Shown here: positions 9,130 to 19,538 of the stretch, in pieces
Layout of the letters: each line of letters opens with the position of its first letter
Position numbering within the stretch: the first letter of the stretch is position 1
Assembly (NCBI RefSeq): GCF_900107995.1
Contig: NZ_FNUM01000002.1
Location: forward strand, 456,283-520,282
Source of the DNA: Alcanivorax sp. DSM 26293
GTDB taxonomy: Bacteria; Pseudomonadota; Gammaproteobacteria; Pseudomonadales; Alcanivoracaceae
Direction of reading: 5' to 3'
DNA: 64,000 nt
Program-made: the position numbers and the translations under genes
The notes under the pieces: generated by a model
The model's database searches: none
Told to the model about the DNA's origin: nothing
Seen by the model: the letters and a program-made list of their open reading frames with translations, nothing else

Positions 9130-9417
9130 CTGGATCGAAACCACCTGTAGGAACGCAGCGCAGCGGAGTAATGCACGGAGTGCAGCCCGAAGGGTGAGCG
9201 AAGCGAATAACGCCTCTTGAGGCGCGAACCTCGCGCCAGCGAGGAAATCGCCGCAGGCGATCAAGCCTGTCAGAGCTCAACATGTGCCAATAGAAAGGAC
9301 AAGGCAAAGATACCGCTGTCCTCGCTACGCTCGGTTCGCGCCTCACCAAGCGAAGCGAAGGAACGCCTGCAAGGCAGCCCCGAAGGGGTGAGCGAAGCGA
9401 ATAGTCAGCGCTCCTAA
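9130..9417. repeat. Array of short hairpins between htpG and gpsA
   Basis: This gene-free stretch is a chain of tiny palindromes: GCACggaGTGC, CCCgaaGGG, CCTCttGAGG, GCGCgaacctcGCGC, ATCGCCgcaGGCGAT, GCCTgcaAGGC and CCCCgaaGGGG. A direct repeat of about 28-30 bp, beginning GCAGCCC and ending GAGCGAAGCGAATA, is found at 9182-9209 and 9374-9403. TTGAGGCGCGAA near 9216 and TTCGCGCCTCACC near 9331 resemble the REP-like palindromes at 46.5 kb. It may be a decayed REP cluster, and it would fold into many small hairpins in RNA. It sits in the 5' leader of gpsA and the 3' region of htpG. Confidence 0.7.
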
Positions 9418-9426
9418 AGGGGGCTA

Positions 9427-11274
9427 TCACAACGCTCTGACAAGAAGCTCCTGCAGGCGTCGTGCGGTGGCCGCCGGGTCCTTGGGCAACTGCCCTTCCG
9501 CCAGCATGGCCTGGTCCAGCAGCAGTGCGGCCAGATCGTCAAACCGTTCGCCCTCTTCCATCCCTGCCAACGCCTGCAACAGACCGTGATCCAGATTCAC
9601 CTCCAGCACCGGCTTGTTTTCCGGTACCGGCTGACCGGCAGCTTCCAGCATGCGGCGCATTTGCGGCCCCAGCTGATCTTCGGCCAACACCAGACATGCG
9701 GGGGAATCCACCAGGCGTGAGGTGGCGCGGACCGCTTCTACCCGTTCAGCCAGGGTGGATCCCAGGCGGGCAATCAACGGATTATCGTTATCCGCTTTTT
9801 CCTCCTGATCCCCCAGATCCAGCTCGCCACGGGCCGCATTGACCAGCTTCACGTCCTGATAGCTGTCCAGGTAGCTGACCATCCACTCATCCACCGGGTC
9901 GCTGAGTAACAACACCTCAATGCCCTTCTTGCGGAATACTTCCAGGTGCGGACTGTTTTCCGCCGCGGATGGACTGTCGGCAAGCAGATAATAGATCTTG
10001 TCCTGATCCGCGGGTTTGTTCTCAAGATACTGATCCAGTGAGGTGGCCGCCTTGCCTGGCTGTTTGCTACTGGCAAACCGCAACAGCGCAGCGATCGCCT
10101 GCTGATTGTCCCGGTCTTCGCCAATGCCTTCCTTGATAACCTGACCAAACTGGGACCAGAAGGTGGCGTATTTTTCCTCGTCCTTACCCAGTTTCTTGAG
10201 CATCTGCAGCACCCGCTTGGTCAGGGCGGCACGGATTTTCTGTACCGGACCATAGTCCTGCAGCAACTCCCGGCTCACGTTCAGAGGCAGGTTTGGCGCG
10301 TCAATGACCCCTTTGATAAAACGCAGATACTGCGGCAGGAACTGCTCCGCATCATCCATGATGAAAACGCGTTGCACATAGAGCTTAAGGCCACGATTGG
10401 CATCGCGGTGGTAAAGATCAAAAGGCGCCCGGGCAGGGATATAAAGCAGACTGGTGTATTCCAGCTTGCCCTCGACCTTGTTGTGGCTCCAGCTCAGGGC
10501 ATCCTGAAAATCATGGCTGATATGCTTGTAGAAATTCTGGTACTCCTCATCACTGATCTCCTGACGAGGGCGCTGCCACAGGGCCGTGGCCGAATTGAGA
10601 GTCTCGGTTTTCTCCTCTTCCCCATCATCGCCCGGGGTAACAAGCGTGATCGGAAATGCCACATGATCCGAATACTGGTGAACCACCTGGCGAACCTTGA
10701 AATCATCCAGAAACTCACGGGCATCCTTGCGTAGATGCAGAATCACCGCCGTACCCTGCTCGGCCCGCTCAATGGTCTCTACGGTAAACTCGCCCTGGCC
10801 ATCGCTTTCCCAGCGCACACCCGCTGACGCATCGGTACCGGCCTTACGGCTTTCTACGGTTACCCGATCGGCCACAATGAAGGCGGAGTAGAAACCCACA
10901 CCAAACTGACCGATGAGCTGGGCGTCTTTCTTCTGATCACCACTGAGCGAGGCCAGGAATTTTTCGGTGCCGGAACGGGCGATCGTGCCCAGGTTCTCGA
11001 TCACTTCCTCCTGGTTCATGCCAATACCGTTATCGGCAATGGTCAGGGTGCTCGCCGCCTTGTCTATCCGCAGGCTGATGGCAGGGTCACTCCCGGACTC
11101 GAGCAGGGACGGCTCATCCAATGCCTTGAAACGCAATTTGTCGCAAGCATCCGAGGCATTGGAGATCAGTTCGCGAAGAAAAATTTCCCGGTTGCTGTAC
11201 AGGGAATGAATCATCAGGTGTAACAGGCGGGAGACTTCTGCCTGAAAACCATGGGTTTGTTTTTCTACGGACAC
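9427..11274 (-). CDS. htpG: Chaperone protein HtpG (Hsp90)
   Basis: A 615-residue bacterial Hsp90, near the family length of about 625. The N-terminal GHKL ATPase domain shows IFLRELISNASDACDKLRF, DNGIGMN and GQFGVGFYSAFIVAD. The middle domain contains LNVSRELLQ, followed by the C-terminal dimerisation domain. It assists folding and remodelling of cytoplasmic clients together with DnaK. A sigma-32-type promoter lies just upstream, so heat induction is expected. There is no close co-oriented neighbour downstream: the next gene, gpsA, begins 375 bp away across a hairpin array. Confidence 0.97.
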   Translation of the reverse strand: MSVEKQTHGFQAEVSRLLHLMIHSLYSNREIFLRELISNASDACDKLRFKALDEPSLLESGSDPAISLRIDKAASTLTIADNGIGMNQEEVIENLGTIARSGTEKFLASLSGDQKKDAQLIGQFGVGFYSAFIVADRVTVESRKAGTDASAGVRWESDGQGEFTVETIERAEQGTAVILHLRKDAREFLDDFKVRQVVHQYSDHVAFPITLVTPGDDGEEEKTETLNSATALWQRPRQEISDEEYQNFYKHISHDFQDALSWSHNKVEGKLEYTSLLYIPARAPFDLYHRDANRGLKLYVQRVFIMDDAEQFLPQYLRFIKGVIDAPNLPLNVSRELLQDYGPVQKIRAALTKRVLQMLKKLGKDEEKYATFWSQFGQVIKEGIGEDRDNQQAIAALLRFASSKQPGKAATSLDQYLENKPADQDKIYYLLADSPSAAENSPHLEVFRKKGIEVLLLSDPVDEWMVSYLDSYQDVKLVNAARGELDLGDQEEKADNDNPLIARLGSTLAERVEAVRATSRLVDSPACLVLAEDQLGPQMRRMLEAAGQPVPENKPVLEVNLDHGLLQALAGMEEGERFDDLAALLLDQAMLAEGQLPKDPAATARRLQELLVRAL

Positions 11275-11310
11275 GGCTGACTCCTATGGGCATTAATCAC
11301 CCGGGAGTAA

Positions 11311-11335
11311 TAGGGGCAGCCGGACTTTTTTCAAG
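11311..11335 (-). promoter_or_regulatory. Sigma-32 (heat-shock) promoter of htpG
   Basis: Read on the minus strand: CTTGAA (11330-11335), a 13-bp spacer, then CCCCTA (11311-11316). This matches the RpoH consensus CTTGAA-N13-CCCCAT in sequence and spacing. It is 37 bp upstream of the htpG ATG. Confidence 0.8.
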
Positions 11336-11396
11336 GGCCAGGGAGACTCTGAGTAACGCCTTGCAAGCTCGGTCTTTCAGAGGCGCCCTGGGAAGG

Positions 11397-12299
11397 TCAT
11401 CGTTTGATCTGCTGGGCCAGGGCCGACTGCAAATCCGGAAAGCGGAACACGAAACCCTGCTGCTCCAGACGACGGGGATAGACCCGCTGCCCACCCAGCA
11501 GGATGTCTGACTGCTCACCCAACCCGGTACGCAAGGCGATTGACGGGACGCGCAAAAAAGCAGGACGCTTCACGGCACTGGCCAGCGAGCGATGAAACTC
11601 GCGCTGGGTGACAGGGCCAGGCGCAGTCGCGTTGAACACGCCATCGATCCCCGGGGTCTCTACCGCCCGGACCAGAATCGCGACCATGTCATCAATATGG
11701 ATCCAGCTCAGCCATTGGCTACCGTCGCCGAGCATGGCGCCAAGGCCAAGGCGGTAAACCGGCAGCAGCTTGCCCAGCATGCCGCCATCACGCCCCAGCA
11801 CAATGCCGGTGCGCACCAGACAAAGCCGAACACCCTGCCGGGAAACCGGTCGCGCCGATTGCTCCCAGGCATCGCAAAGCAGGTATCCGAAGTCACGCTT
11901 GCGGGCAGAGCTGTCTTCGGTCAGTTCCGCATTGCCCGCATCACCATAAAAACCCACCGCCGAGCCGGATACCATGACTGCCGGCTTGCGCTGCAACCGG
12001 GACACCAGGCTGACCAGCTGCTGGGTGACACCGATACGGGAATCGAACAGCACCTTTTTGCGACGCTCCGTCCAGCGACCGGCAAACAGGCTTTCCCCGG
12101 CCAGGTTGATGATACCGTCAATGGCATCATCATCGGCAATGTCGTCCAGGCTCGACACGATACGGGTTTCCTCCGGGAGCACCTTGGCTGCCCGGCGCGG
12201 GCGCCGACTGAGCACAACCAGTTCGTGCCCATGGGCCGCCAGGCGCCGGCACAAATGCTGGCCGATAAAACCACTGCCTCCGGTTATCAGTATCTTCAA
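11397..12299 (-). CDS. TIGR01777-family NAD-dependent epimerase/dehydratase-like protein
   Basis: A 300-residue atypical short-chain dehydrogenase of the SDR39U1 (YfcH) type. The nucleotide loop ITGGSGFIGQHLCRRL is at residues 4-19, INLAGESLFAGRW lies in the middle, and the C-terminal DUF1731-like part ends in VYPRRLEQQGFVFRFPDLQSAL, all typical of TIGR01777. The biochemical reaction of this family is not established. Some members affect cell division or chlorophyll metabolism in other lineages. Its ATG overlaps the end of the upstream membrane-protein gene by four bases, so the two are coupled. Confidence 0.88.
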   Translation of the reverse strand: MKILITGGSGFIGQHLCRRLAAHGHELVVLSRRPRRAAKVLPEETRIVSSLDDIADDDAIDGIINLAGESLFAGRWTERRKKVLFDSRIGVTQQLVSLVSRLQRKPAVMVSGSAVGFYGDAGNAELTEDSSARKRDFGYLLCDAWEQSARPVSRQGVRLCLVRTGIVLGRDGGMLGKLLPVYRLGLGAMLGDGSQWLSWIHIDDMVAILVRAVETPGIDGVFNATAPGPVTQREFHRSLASAVKRPAFLRVPSIALRTGLGEQSDILLGGQRVYPRRLEQQGFVFRFPDLQSALAQQIKR

Positions 12300-13918
12300 C
12301 GTATCGCCTCAACTTTTTGAATGCTGTTCATGTCATAGAAGTATTCGATGTTGCCTGCTCCCATCGCCACACTCAAGGTCAAATGATCCTCGCTCACCGC
12401 TTGCAGGATGCCTGTCCGTGTAGCGACCCCGGCGGCAGTAATAGTCACGGATTTGCCGACCAGGGCACGCAATTCCCTGAGCTTGGCGGAAATGGCCTCT
12501 TCCGGCTGCTGCTCCTGCTGCAACCGCTCAGGCTGGACTGGCGCTGCCTCATTGTCAGGGGCAATGACCACCTCACTGTCAGTGTCCGACTCCGAGATCA
12601 GATCAATCCGCTGTCCATTGGACAAGGTCACGGATTTGAGCTCTTCGTCTGACACACTACGCTCCACATTGCCGCTGCCAACATTCATGACGAGCCACAG
12701 ACGATTACCGCTGACCCGTCGTAGTACGCCATCAAGCTGTCGACCACTTTGGGTTTCCAGCAGCACTTTCTTGTCCACATAAGCAATCAGCTCCGGGAAA
12801 GTTTTTTCCACCGGCGGCTGCGCCTTTGGCTGTTCTGGTGCCGCTTTCTCGAAGGTGGGGGTGACCAGCGTGGCGCCACCCTCTGACGGTGGTGTAATCA
12901 CCCGTGTTTCCATCGAGCCCGGCACCACTGCCCAGCCAACCTCGCTTTTCTCCAGGCGGACATGCCGTTGCTCCACCGCACCATTGGTCAACACCACCCG
13001 GGCCATTACCTGACCACTGGCCTCGGCACGCCTCAGCTGGACATGCTCAGCCTTGACGGATTCCAGCAGCCCCTCCGGGAACTGGGTCACCAGATACTCT
13101 TCGGCCACATGGGCCAGGGTATCATCGTGATCGAAGTGCAGATCAACCTCCCCATTACGATAACGAAGGTGGTTGGAATACGCCGTGAAGTCGCCGACCA
13201 GGTAGCTTTTGAAACTGTCCGGCATGACAAGGACCATGGACCCGGAAAGCTGGCCGGTATCCAGCGGGGCCAGGGCCAGTTCCAGACGGTAGCCCCCGGA
13301 AAAGATACGGGTTTCCGGGTAATCCTGGCCATCTGGCTTCCAGGAAAGATGCACTACCGGCGCCTCTTCATCGGACGGGTTCACCAACAATGAACGGCGC
13401 TCGGTAATGTCTTGGGGATTCCAGCCCAGCAGAATGCGCACTTCCAACTCGGGAAGAAAGCCTTCCCCCTGACTGGCGGTCAGCACGCCATCAATCAATG
13501 CCACCCGATCATAGCGAAACCGTTGACCGTGCAGGCGCCCCGAGAGGGCTTTGCCCTGCCCCTCTACCACCAGCAACGCCGCTTTCTCGGAGGTCACGAA
13601 AGAAGTACTGGACGCCATATTATCGCCCCGCAACACCTGGCCAGCCTGGCCCGCCAGATTCTGCCGGGTAGACGGCTCCAACAGGGTTTGTCCGGTTGCC
13701 AGGAACAAGGCAACGCCAACCGCGGCCGTCAGCAGCGACGCAACACGGCCCAGCGCCCACCACCGGTACTCTTCCCAGTGCTGCTGTACCTGCCCCAGGC
13801 TTGCCAGTGGCACCAGAAAAAACAGGGCGCTATGCCCCCGACTGGCGGCCTCGTGCATCAGTCCCAGGGTGCTGATGATAAAGCCACTTACCCCAATAAT
13901 GATCAGCAGTTCTGCCAT
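12296..13918 (-). CDS. Unrecognised membrane protein with duplicated C-terminal beta-type domain
   Basis: A 540-residue protein I do not recognise. Residues about 2-25 and 45-75 are hydrophobic and probably membrane-spanning (LLIIIGVSGFIISTLGLMH and LGRVASLLTAAVGVALFLATG). A long polar region follows with no known motif. The C-terminal third has two similar segments: LIAYVDKKVLLETQSGRQLDGVLRRVSGNRLWL, then LRALVGKSVTITAAGVATRTGILQAVSEDHLTL. Each continues into a matching pattern with a G-G-N-x-E motif (SGNVERSVS and AGNIEYFYD). This looks like a tandem small beta-barrel (Sm-like) repeat. The gene overlaps the epimerase gene by four bases. Location is inferred as inner membrane with a large soluble part. 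Confidence 0.6.
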   Translation of the reverse strand: MAELLIIIGVSGFIISTLGLMHEAASRGHSALFFLVPLASLGQVQQHWEEYRWWALGRVASLLTAAVGVALFLATGQTLLEPSTRQNLAGQAGQVLRGDNMASSTSFVTSEKAALLVVEGQGKALSGRLHGQRFRYDRVALIDGVLTASQGEGFLPELEVRILLGWNPQDITERRSLLVNPSDEEAPVVHLSWKPDGQDYPETRIFSGGYRLELALAPLDTGQLSGSMVLVMPDSFKSYLVGDFTAYSNHLRYRNGEVDLHFDHDDTLAHVAEEYLVTQFPEGLLESVKAEHVQLRRAEASGQVMARVVLTNGAVEQRHVRLEKSEVGWAVVPGSMETRVITPPSEGGATLVTPTFEKAAPEQPKAQPPVEKTFPELIAYVDKKVLLETQSGRQLDGVLRRVSGNRLWLVMNVGSGNVERSVSDEELKSVTLSNGQRIDLISESDTDSEVVIAPDNEAAPVQPERLQQEQQPEEAISAKLRELRALVGKSVTITAAGVATRTGILQAVSEDHLTLSVAMGAGNIEYFYDMNSIQKVEAIR

Positions 13919-14216
13919 CTTCTTATTCTCTCAGCGGATGATTCCTCAACGGAGCGTTGAGCAGGCTTCTTGAAGCATGTTTGCCGCACTAACCTTCAGA
14001 CCAGAGTCTGCCGGTTACAGACATAGCGTTGGCCCGTTGGCTCCACTTTACAAAGCCGCGCCCGGGCATTCCAGCACTTAAGTGACTGATTTTGCTATCC
14101 GGCAGCCAGGTATGATCTCCATCACATTCGGCATTGTCTGCAGCGGCCGGGGCAACGCCCCCGGCGCCGTCGGGCGCGCCTGCCACCACCACTCATCATC
14201 GGAAATAAAAAAAAAC
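13919..14216. other. Gene-free stretch upstream of a divergent gene pair
   Basis: No supported gene. A short inverted repeat CTCAACggagcGTTGAG lies at about 13944-13961, upstream of the minus-strand membrane-protein gene. A GC-rich palindromic patch lies near 14145-14180. A 67-codon minus-strand frame (13989-14192) has no recognisable features. Confidence 0.4.
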
Positions 14217-14245
14217 TTGTAAGGCAGAAAATCAGCAGATATATA
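14217..14245 (+). promoter_or_regulatory. Sigma-70 promoter of the PA3496-family gene
   Basis: TTGTAA (14217-14222), a 17-bp spacer and TATATA (14240-14245), preceded by an A-rich tract (14205-14215) that could act as an UP element. The predicted leader before the ATG at 14333 is about 80 nt and contains a GGAGG ribosome site. Confidence 0.75.
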
Positions 14246-14332
14246 GGCGCTGAGGACGTTAGGAAACCGGTACTCCGGGCCTGACTAGCCGATTAACAGG
14301 TTGTTTGAGGAGGTCAGACACAGGAGGCCACC

Positions 14333-14569
14333 ATGAGTAACCGTCGTAATGAGCAAGACCTTGATTCGGAAGATCTGCTGATGAACGAAGATTTCGATAT
14401 TCTGGATGACGACATGGACGATGAGGAGCAGGAAGAGCGCAGCGCGCGCTCCAGGGCTTTCAACATGGACATGCGCCATCGCATCGAAGATCGCCTGGAG
14501 GAGCGGCGCCTGAAAAAGGAACTCAATGAATACGAGTTCTTTAATCTGGACGACGACGTACTCCACTAA
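14333..14569 (+). CDS. PA3496-family small acidic protein
   Basis: A 78-residue, very acidic protein (MSNRRNEQDLDSEDLLMNEDFDILDDDMDDEEQEE and onward), with a basic helical centre (MDMRHRIEDRLEERRLKKEL) and an acidic end EYEFFNLDDDVLH. The sequence pattern matches the PA3496 family of putative regulatory proteins in Pseudomonas and relatives. Its molecular role is not known to me. The start is fixed by CAGGAGGCCACC immediately upstream. It has its own promoter and a bidirectional terminator just after the stop, so it is monocistronic, facing sucD. Confidence 0.8.
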   Translation: MSNRRNEQDLDSEDLLMNEDFDILDDDMDDEEQEERSARSRAFNMDMRHRIEDRLEERRLKKELNEYEFFNLDDDVLH

Positions 14570-14570
14570 C

Positions 14571-14598
14571 AAAAAGGCCGGCAAATGCCGGCCTTTTT
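14571..14598. terminator. Bidirectional rho-independent terminator
   Basis: AAAAAGGCCGGCA, a 2-nt loop and TGCCGGCCTTTTT form a perfect stem with an A-run on one side and a T-run on the other. It serves the convergent PA3496-family gene and sucD. Confidence 0.93.
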
Positions 14599-14617
14599 GT
14601 CGATGCGGGGGGGCGAT

Positions 14618-15493
14618 TTACCAGCCCGTCGCTTCTTTGACAGCCTTGCCGATTTCCGCAGGGTTCCGCACAGTTGTCACTCCGGCCGCTTCCAGAGCAG
14701 CAAACTTCTCGTCCGCAGTCCCCTTGCCGCCAGCAATGATGGCGCCAGCATGCCCCATGCGCTTACCCGGAGGCGCCGTCACACCGGCAATGTAGCTGAC
14801 TACCGGCTTGGTCACGTGCTCCTTGATATAGGCTGCCGCTTCATCTTCTGCAGTGCCCCCGATCTCACCGACCATGACAATGGCTTCGGTCTGGGGATCG
14901 TTCTGGAACAGTTCCAGGGCATCGATAAAGGTGGTGCCGGGAATCGGGTCGCCGCCAATACCGATGCAGGTAGACTGACCAAAACCCAGCTTGGTGGTCT
15001 GGTTGACCGCCTCATAGGTCAGGGTGCCAGAGCGGGATACGATACCCACCTTGCCCGGCTGGTGAATGTGACCGGGCATGATACCGATCTTGCACTCACC
15101 GGGAGTGATCACACCTGGGCAGTTGGGGCCGATCAGGCGTACGCCGCCCTTGCGAGTGATGTATTCCTTCACGTACAGCATATCCAGCGCAGGAATGCCC
15201 TCGGTAATACAGACGATCAGCTCCACCCCTGCATCGGCAGCTTCCAGAATGGAGTCCTTACAGAACGGTGCCGGCACATAGATCACACTGGCAGTGGCGC
15301 CAGTTTCGGCAACCGCTTCAGCCACGGTGTTGAACACTGGCAGGCCCAGGTGAGTCTGGCCGCCCTTGCCCGGAGTCACACCGCCAACCATCTTGGTACC
15401 GTATTCGATGGCCTGCTCGGAATGAAAGGTGCCCTGGCTGCCGGTGAAACCCTGGCAGATGACTTTGGTGTTCTTGTCGATCAGTACGCTCAT
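14618..15493 (-). CDS. sucD: Succinyl-CoA synthetase, alpha subunit
   Basis: A 291-residue ADP/GDP-forming succinate-CoA ligase alpha subunit. The CoA-binding domain is N-terminal ([21 protein letters not shown]). The phosphorylated active-site His lies in [18 protein letters not shown] near residue 246, and the C-terminus [11 protein letters not shown] is typical. With SucC it converts succinyl-CoA to succinate with nucleotide phosphorylation in the TCA cycle. Its ATG overlaps the sucC stop by four bases, so the subunits are translationally coupled. It is the last gene of the suc unit and is followed by a strong terminator. Confidence 0.97.
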   Translation of the reverse strand: MSVLIDKNTKVICQGFTGSQGTFHSEQAIEYGTKMVGGVTPGKGGQTHLGLPVFNTVAEAVAETGATASVIYVPAPFCKDSILEAADAGVELIVCITEGIPALDMLYVKEYITRKGGVRLIGPNCPGVITPGECKIGIMPGHIHQPGKVGIVSRSGTLTYEAVNQTTKLGFGQSTCIGIGGDPIPGTTFIDALELFQNDPQTEAIVMVGEIGGTAEDEAAAYIKEHVTKPVVSYIAGVTAPPGKRMGHAGAIIAGGKGTADEKFAALEAAGVTTVRNPAEIGKAVKEATGW

Positions 15494-16659
15494 GCGGCAC
15501 CTCCCACTGCTTTCACTACCTGCTCGGCAGCGTCGTCAAAACTTTGCGCGGCGATGATGTTCATGCCACTTTCTGCCAGCTTCTGGGAGCCCAGCTCCGC
15601 ATTGTTACCTTCCAGGCGAACCACCACGGGTACGGTCACACCCACTTCCTCCACGGCTCCGATAATACCCTCGGCGATCAGATCGCAGCGAACGATACCA
15701 CCGAAGATGTTTACCAGAACGCCTTTTACCTGATCATCGGAGAGGATGATTTTGAAGGCTTCGGTGACCCGCTCCTTGGTGGCGCCACCGCCCACATCCA
15801 GAAAGTTGGCCGGCGCACCGCCTTTGAGCTTGACCAGATCCATGGTGCCCATGGCCAGGCCGGCACCGTTGACCATGCAGCCGATGTTGCCGTCCAGGGC
15901 CACGTAGTTGAGATCCCACTCTGCAGCACGGCGCTCACGCTCGTCTTCCTGGCTGGGGTCTTCCAGGGCCTTGATGTCCGGGTGGCGGTACAGTGCTGAG
16001 CCATCCACGTTGATCTTGGCATCCAGGCAATGCAGATCGCCCTGGTCCGTGATCACCAGGGGGTTCACCTCAATCAATGCCAGATCCTTGTCTTCAAACA
16101 GCTTGGCCAGGCCCACAAAGATTTTGGCGAACTGGCCGACCTGCTTGCCCTCAAGGCCGAGTTTGAAAGCGATCTCACGGGCCTGGTAGGGCTGTGCACC
16201 CACCAGCGGATCCACCTCTGCTTTGAGGATCTTTTCCGGGGTCTCTTCCGCAACGGTTTCGATATCCACGCCACCTTCTGTGGAGGCCATGAACACGACT
16301 CGTCGGGAGGCACGGTCAAACACCGCGCTCAGATAGAGTTCCTTGGCGATATCCGTGCAGGTTTCCACCAGAATCTTGGACACCGGCTGACCGTGTTCAT
16401 CGGTCTGGAACGTGACCAGGTTTTTGCCCAGCCATTGCTTGGCAAACTCCGCCGCTTCTTCCGGACTGTTGACCAGCTTCACGCCCCCGGCTTTGCCCCG
16501 GCCACCCGCGTGCACCTGGGCTTTTACCACCCACTTGTCACCACCAATTTCTCTGGTTTTGGCTGCGACCTCTTCAGGAGTATCGCAGGCGAAACCGGTA
16601 GAAACTGGCAGACCATAATCAGCAAAAAGCTGCTTTGACTGATATTCATGGAGATTCAT
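15490..16659 (-). CDS. sucC: Succinyl-CoA synthetase, beta subunit
   Basis: A 389-residue ATP-grasp beta subunit of succinate-CoA ligase, of the usual length (388-389 residues). It begins [19 protein letters not shown], typical of SucC. The ATP-grasp domain shows [20 protein letters not shown] and ALIEVNPLV, and the ligase domain shows FLDVGGGAT and [11 protein letters not shown]. It is partnered with SucD through a four-base stop/start overlap. It lies 73 bp downstream of lpd in the same direction, so it is probably read from the long sucA transcript. Confidence 0.97.
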   Translation of the reverse strand: MNLHEYQSKQLFADYGLPVSTGFACDTPEEVAAKTREIGGDKWVVKAQVHAGGRGKAGGVKLVNSPEEAAEFAKQWLGKNLVTFQTDEHGQPVSKILVETCTDIAKELYLSAVFDRASRRVVFMASTEGGVDIETVAEETPEKILKAEVDPLVGAQPYQAREIAFKLGLEGKQVGQFAKIFVGLAKLFEDKDLALIEVNPLVITDQGDLHCLDAKINVDGSALYRHPDIKALEDPSQEDERERRAAEWDLNYVALDGNIGCMVNGAGLAMGTMDLVKLKGGAPANFLDVGGGATKERVTEAFKIILSDDQVKGVLVNIFGGIVRCDLIAEGIIGAVEEVGVTVPVVVRLEGNNAELGSQKLAESGMNIIAAQSFDDAAEQVVKAVGGAA

Positions 16660-16732
16660 GCCAATACTTCCATATCAATGAATGAGTGGCGCCCGTGTCC
16701 GGACGCCGTCACTTCGCGACCGTTCTGCGGCG

Positions 16733-18175
<1,443 letters not shown>

Positions 18176-18188
18176 CTATTCCTTCAAT

Positions 18189-18257
18189 CGCTGGCACGCT
18201 TCACGCAACACGCTGGCACGCCCTTAGCGTGGTTGCGTGCCGACGTGATGCGTGCAG
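18189..18257. repeat. Heptad-periodic inverted repeat (element 1), sucB-lpd gap
   Basis: The left arm is built of units ending CACG: TGGCACG (18192-18198), CTTCACG (18199-18205), CAACACG (18206-18212), one extra base, then TGGCACG (18214-18220). The right arm (18227-18257) carries the complement CGTGNNN, with spacings of 7-8 bp. Only about 6 nt separate the arms. The three bases before each CACG vary. The element lies inside the sucA-sucB-lpd-sucC-sucD unit, so a full terminator here would cut off lpd and sucCD. Confidence 0.75.
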
Positions 18258-18265
18258 GCATACAT

Positions 18266-19525
18266 TCAGATATCCAGCAGCAAACGCGCCGGATCTTCGA
18301 TAAAGTTTTTCACTGCCACCAGGAACTGCACCGCTTCCTTGCCATCAATCAAGCGGTGATCGTAGGACAGCGCCAGGTACATCATCGGCAGGATTTCCAC
18401 CTTGCCGTCCACGGCCATGGGACGTTCCTGGATTTTGTGCATACCGAGGATGGCGGTCTGCGGCGGGTTGAGAATGGGCGTGGAAATCAGTGACCCGAAC
18501 ACCCCGCCATTGGAAATGGTGAAGGTGCCACCGGTCATTTCCTCAATGGAGAGCTTGCCCTTCTGGGCCTTCTGACCGAACTCGATGATCTGTGATTCCA
18601 CTTCTGCCAGACCACGCTGGTCCGCATCGCGAATCACCGGCACCACCAGCCCGCGCTCGGTGGACACCGCCACACCCACGTCGTAGTAACCGTGGTACAC
18701 GATATCCTCACCGTCGATAGAGGCATTCACCGCCGGGAAACGCTTCAGCGCTTCCACACAGGCACGGGTAAAGAAGCCCATGAAGCCCAGACGCACGTTG
18801 TGGGCCTTTTCGAATTCCGGCTGGTAATGCTTGCGCATATCCATGATCGGCTTCATGTTGACCTCGTTGAAGGTGGTCAACATGGCGGAGTTCTGCTGGG
18901 CAGACACCAGACGCTCGGCGATACGCTTGCGCAGGCGGGTCATCGGTACCCGACGCTCTTCGCGCTCGCCCGGCGTTGCCGGCACATCCACGGTAGCGGG
19001 CTGCTGCGGAGCCGGCTGGCTGGCCCGCTTCTCTTCCTTGGCGCTGATGGTTTTTTCCACATCCGCCTTGGTAATACGGCCACCCTTGCCAGTACCCGTT
19101 ACCTGTTCCGCGGCCACGCCGTGCTCGGTCATCAACTTGCGGGCAGCCGGACCCGCCTGGTCCGACGCGCTGTCATCATCACTGGCAGACTCACTGGCTT
19201 TCGCCGGTGCTTCTGCCGGTTCCTCTTTCTCTTCTTCCGCCGGTGCCGAATCGGCCTTGTCACCGGACGGCGCAGCACCACCGCTGGCGCCCTCTTCGAA
19301 ATGACCCAGCACCTGCTGGCTCTCAACCGTGTCGCCTTCACCGGCGAGAATCTTGCTGACTACACCGTCAGCCGGTGCCACTACTTCCAGCACCACCTTG
19401 TCGGTTTCAATATCCACCAGCAGCTCATCACGCTTGACCGCTTCACCTTCCTGCTTGTGCCAGGTGGCTACGGTGCCGTCCGCTACTGATTCGGGAAACT
19501 GCGGTGCTTTGATATCAGTCGCCAT
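18266..19525 (-). CDS. sucB: 2-oxoglutarate dehydrogenase E2 (dihydrolipoyl succinyltransferase)
   Basis: A 419-residue E2 subunit. The N-terminal lipoyl domain has Lys43 in ETDKVVLEV. An Ala/Glu/Ser-rich linker (about 85-125) follows, then the peripheral-subunit-binding domain ([12 protein letters not shown]) and the C-terminal acyltransferase domain with [13 protein letters not shown] (catalytic HxxxDG). One lipoyl domain is normal for SucB. It transfers succinyl from the SucA-bound intermediate to CoA. It starts 13 bp after sucA in the same direction. The heptad element lies just past its stop. Confidence 0.97.
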   Translation of the reverse strand: MATDIKAPQFPESVADGTVATWHKQEGEAVKRDELLVDIETDKVVLEVVAPADGVVSKILAGEGDTVESQQVLGHFEEGASGGAAPSGDKADSAPAEEEKEEPAEAPAKASESASDDDSASDQAGPAARKLMTEHGVAAEQVTGTGKGGRITKADVEKTISAKEEKRASQPAPQQPATVDVPATPGEREERRVPMTRLRKRIAERLVSAQQNSAMLTTFNEVNMKPIMDMRKHYQPEFEKAHNVRLGFMGFFTRACVEALKRFPAVNASIDGEDIVYHGYYDVGVAVSTERGLVVPVIRDADQRGLAEVESQIIEFGQKAQKGKLSIEEMTGGTFTISNGGVFGSLISTPILNPPQTAILGMHKIQERPMAVDGKVEILPMMYLALSYDHRLIDGKEAVQFLVAVKNFIEDPARLLLDI

Positions 19526-19538
19526 GCCTAATCCTTAT

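Noticed and set aside
9053-9430. N-terminal extension of gpsA
   Set aside because: The extra frame translates the hairpin array and lacks similarity to GpsA. The true start is at 9052.
13989-14192. 67-codon minus-strand frame in a gene-free stretch
   Set aside because: No recognisable domain, no clear ribosome site, and it lies over a GC-rich palindromic patch. It is left as non-coding.
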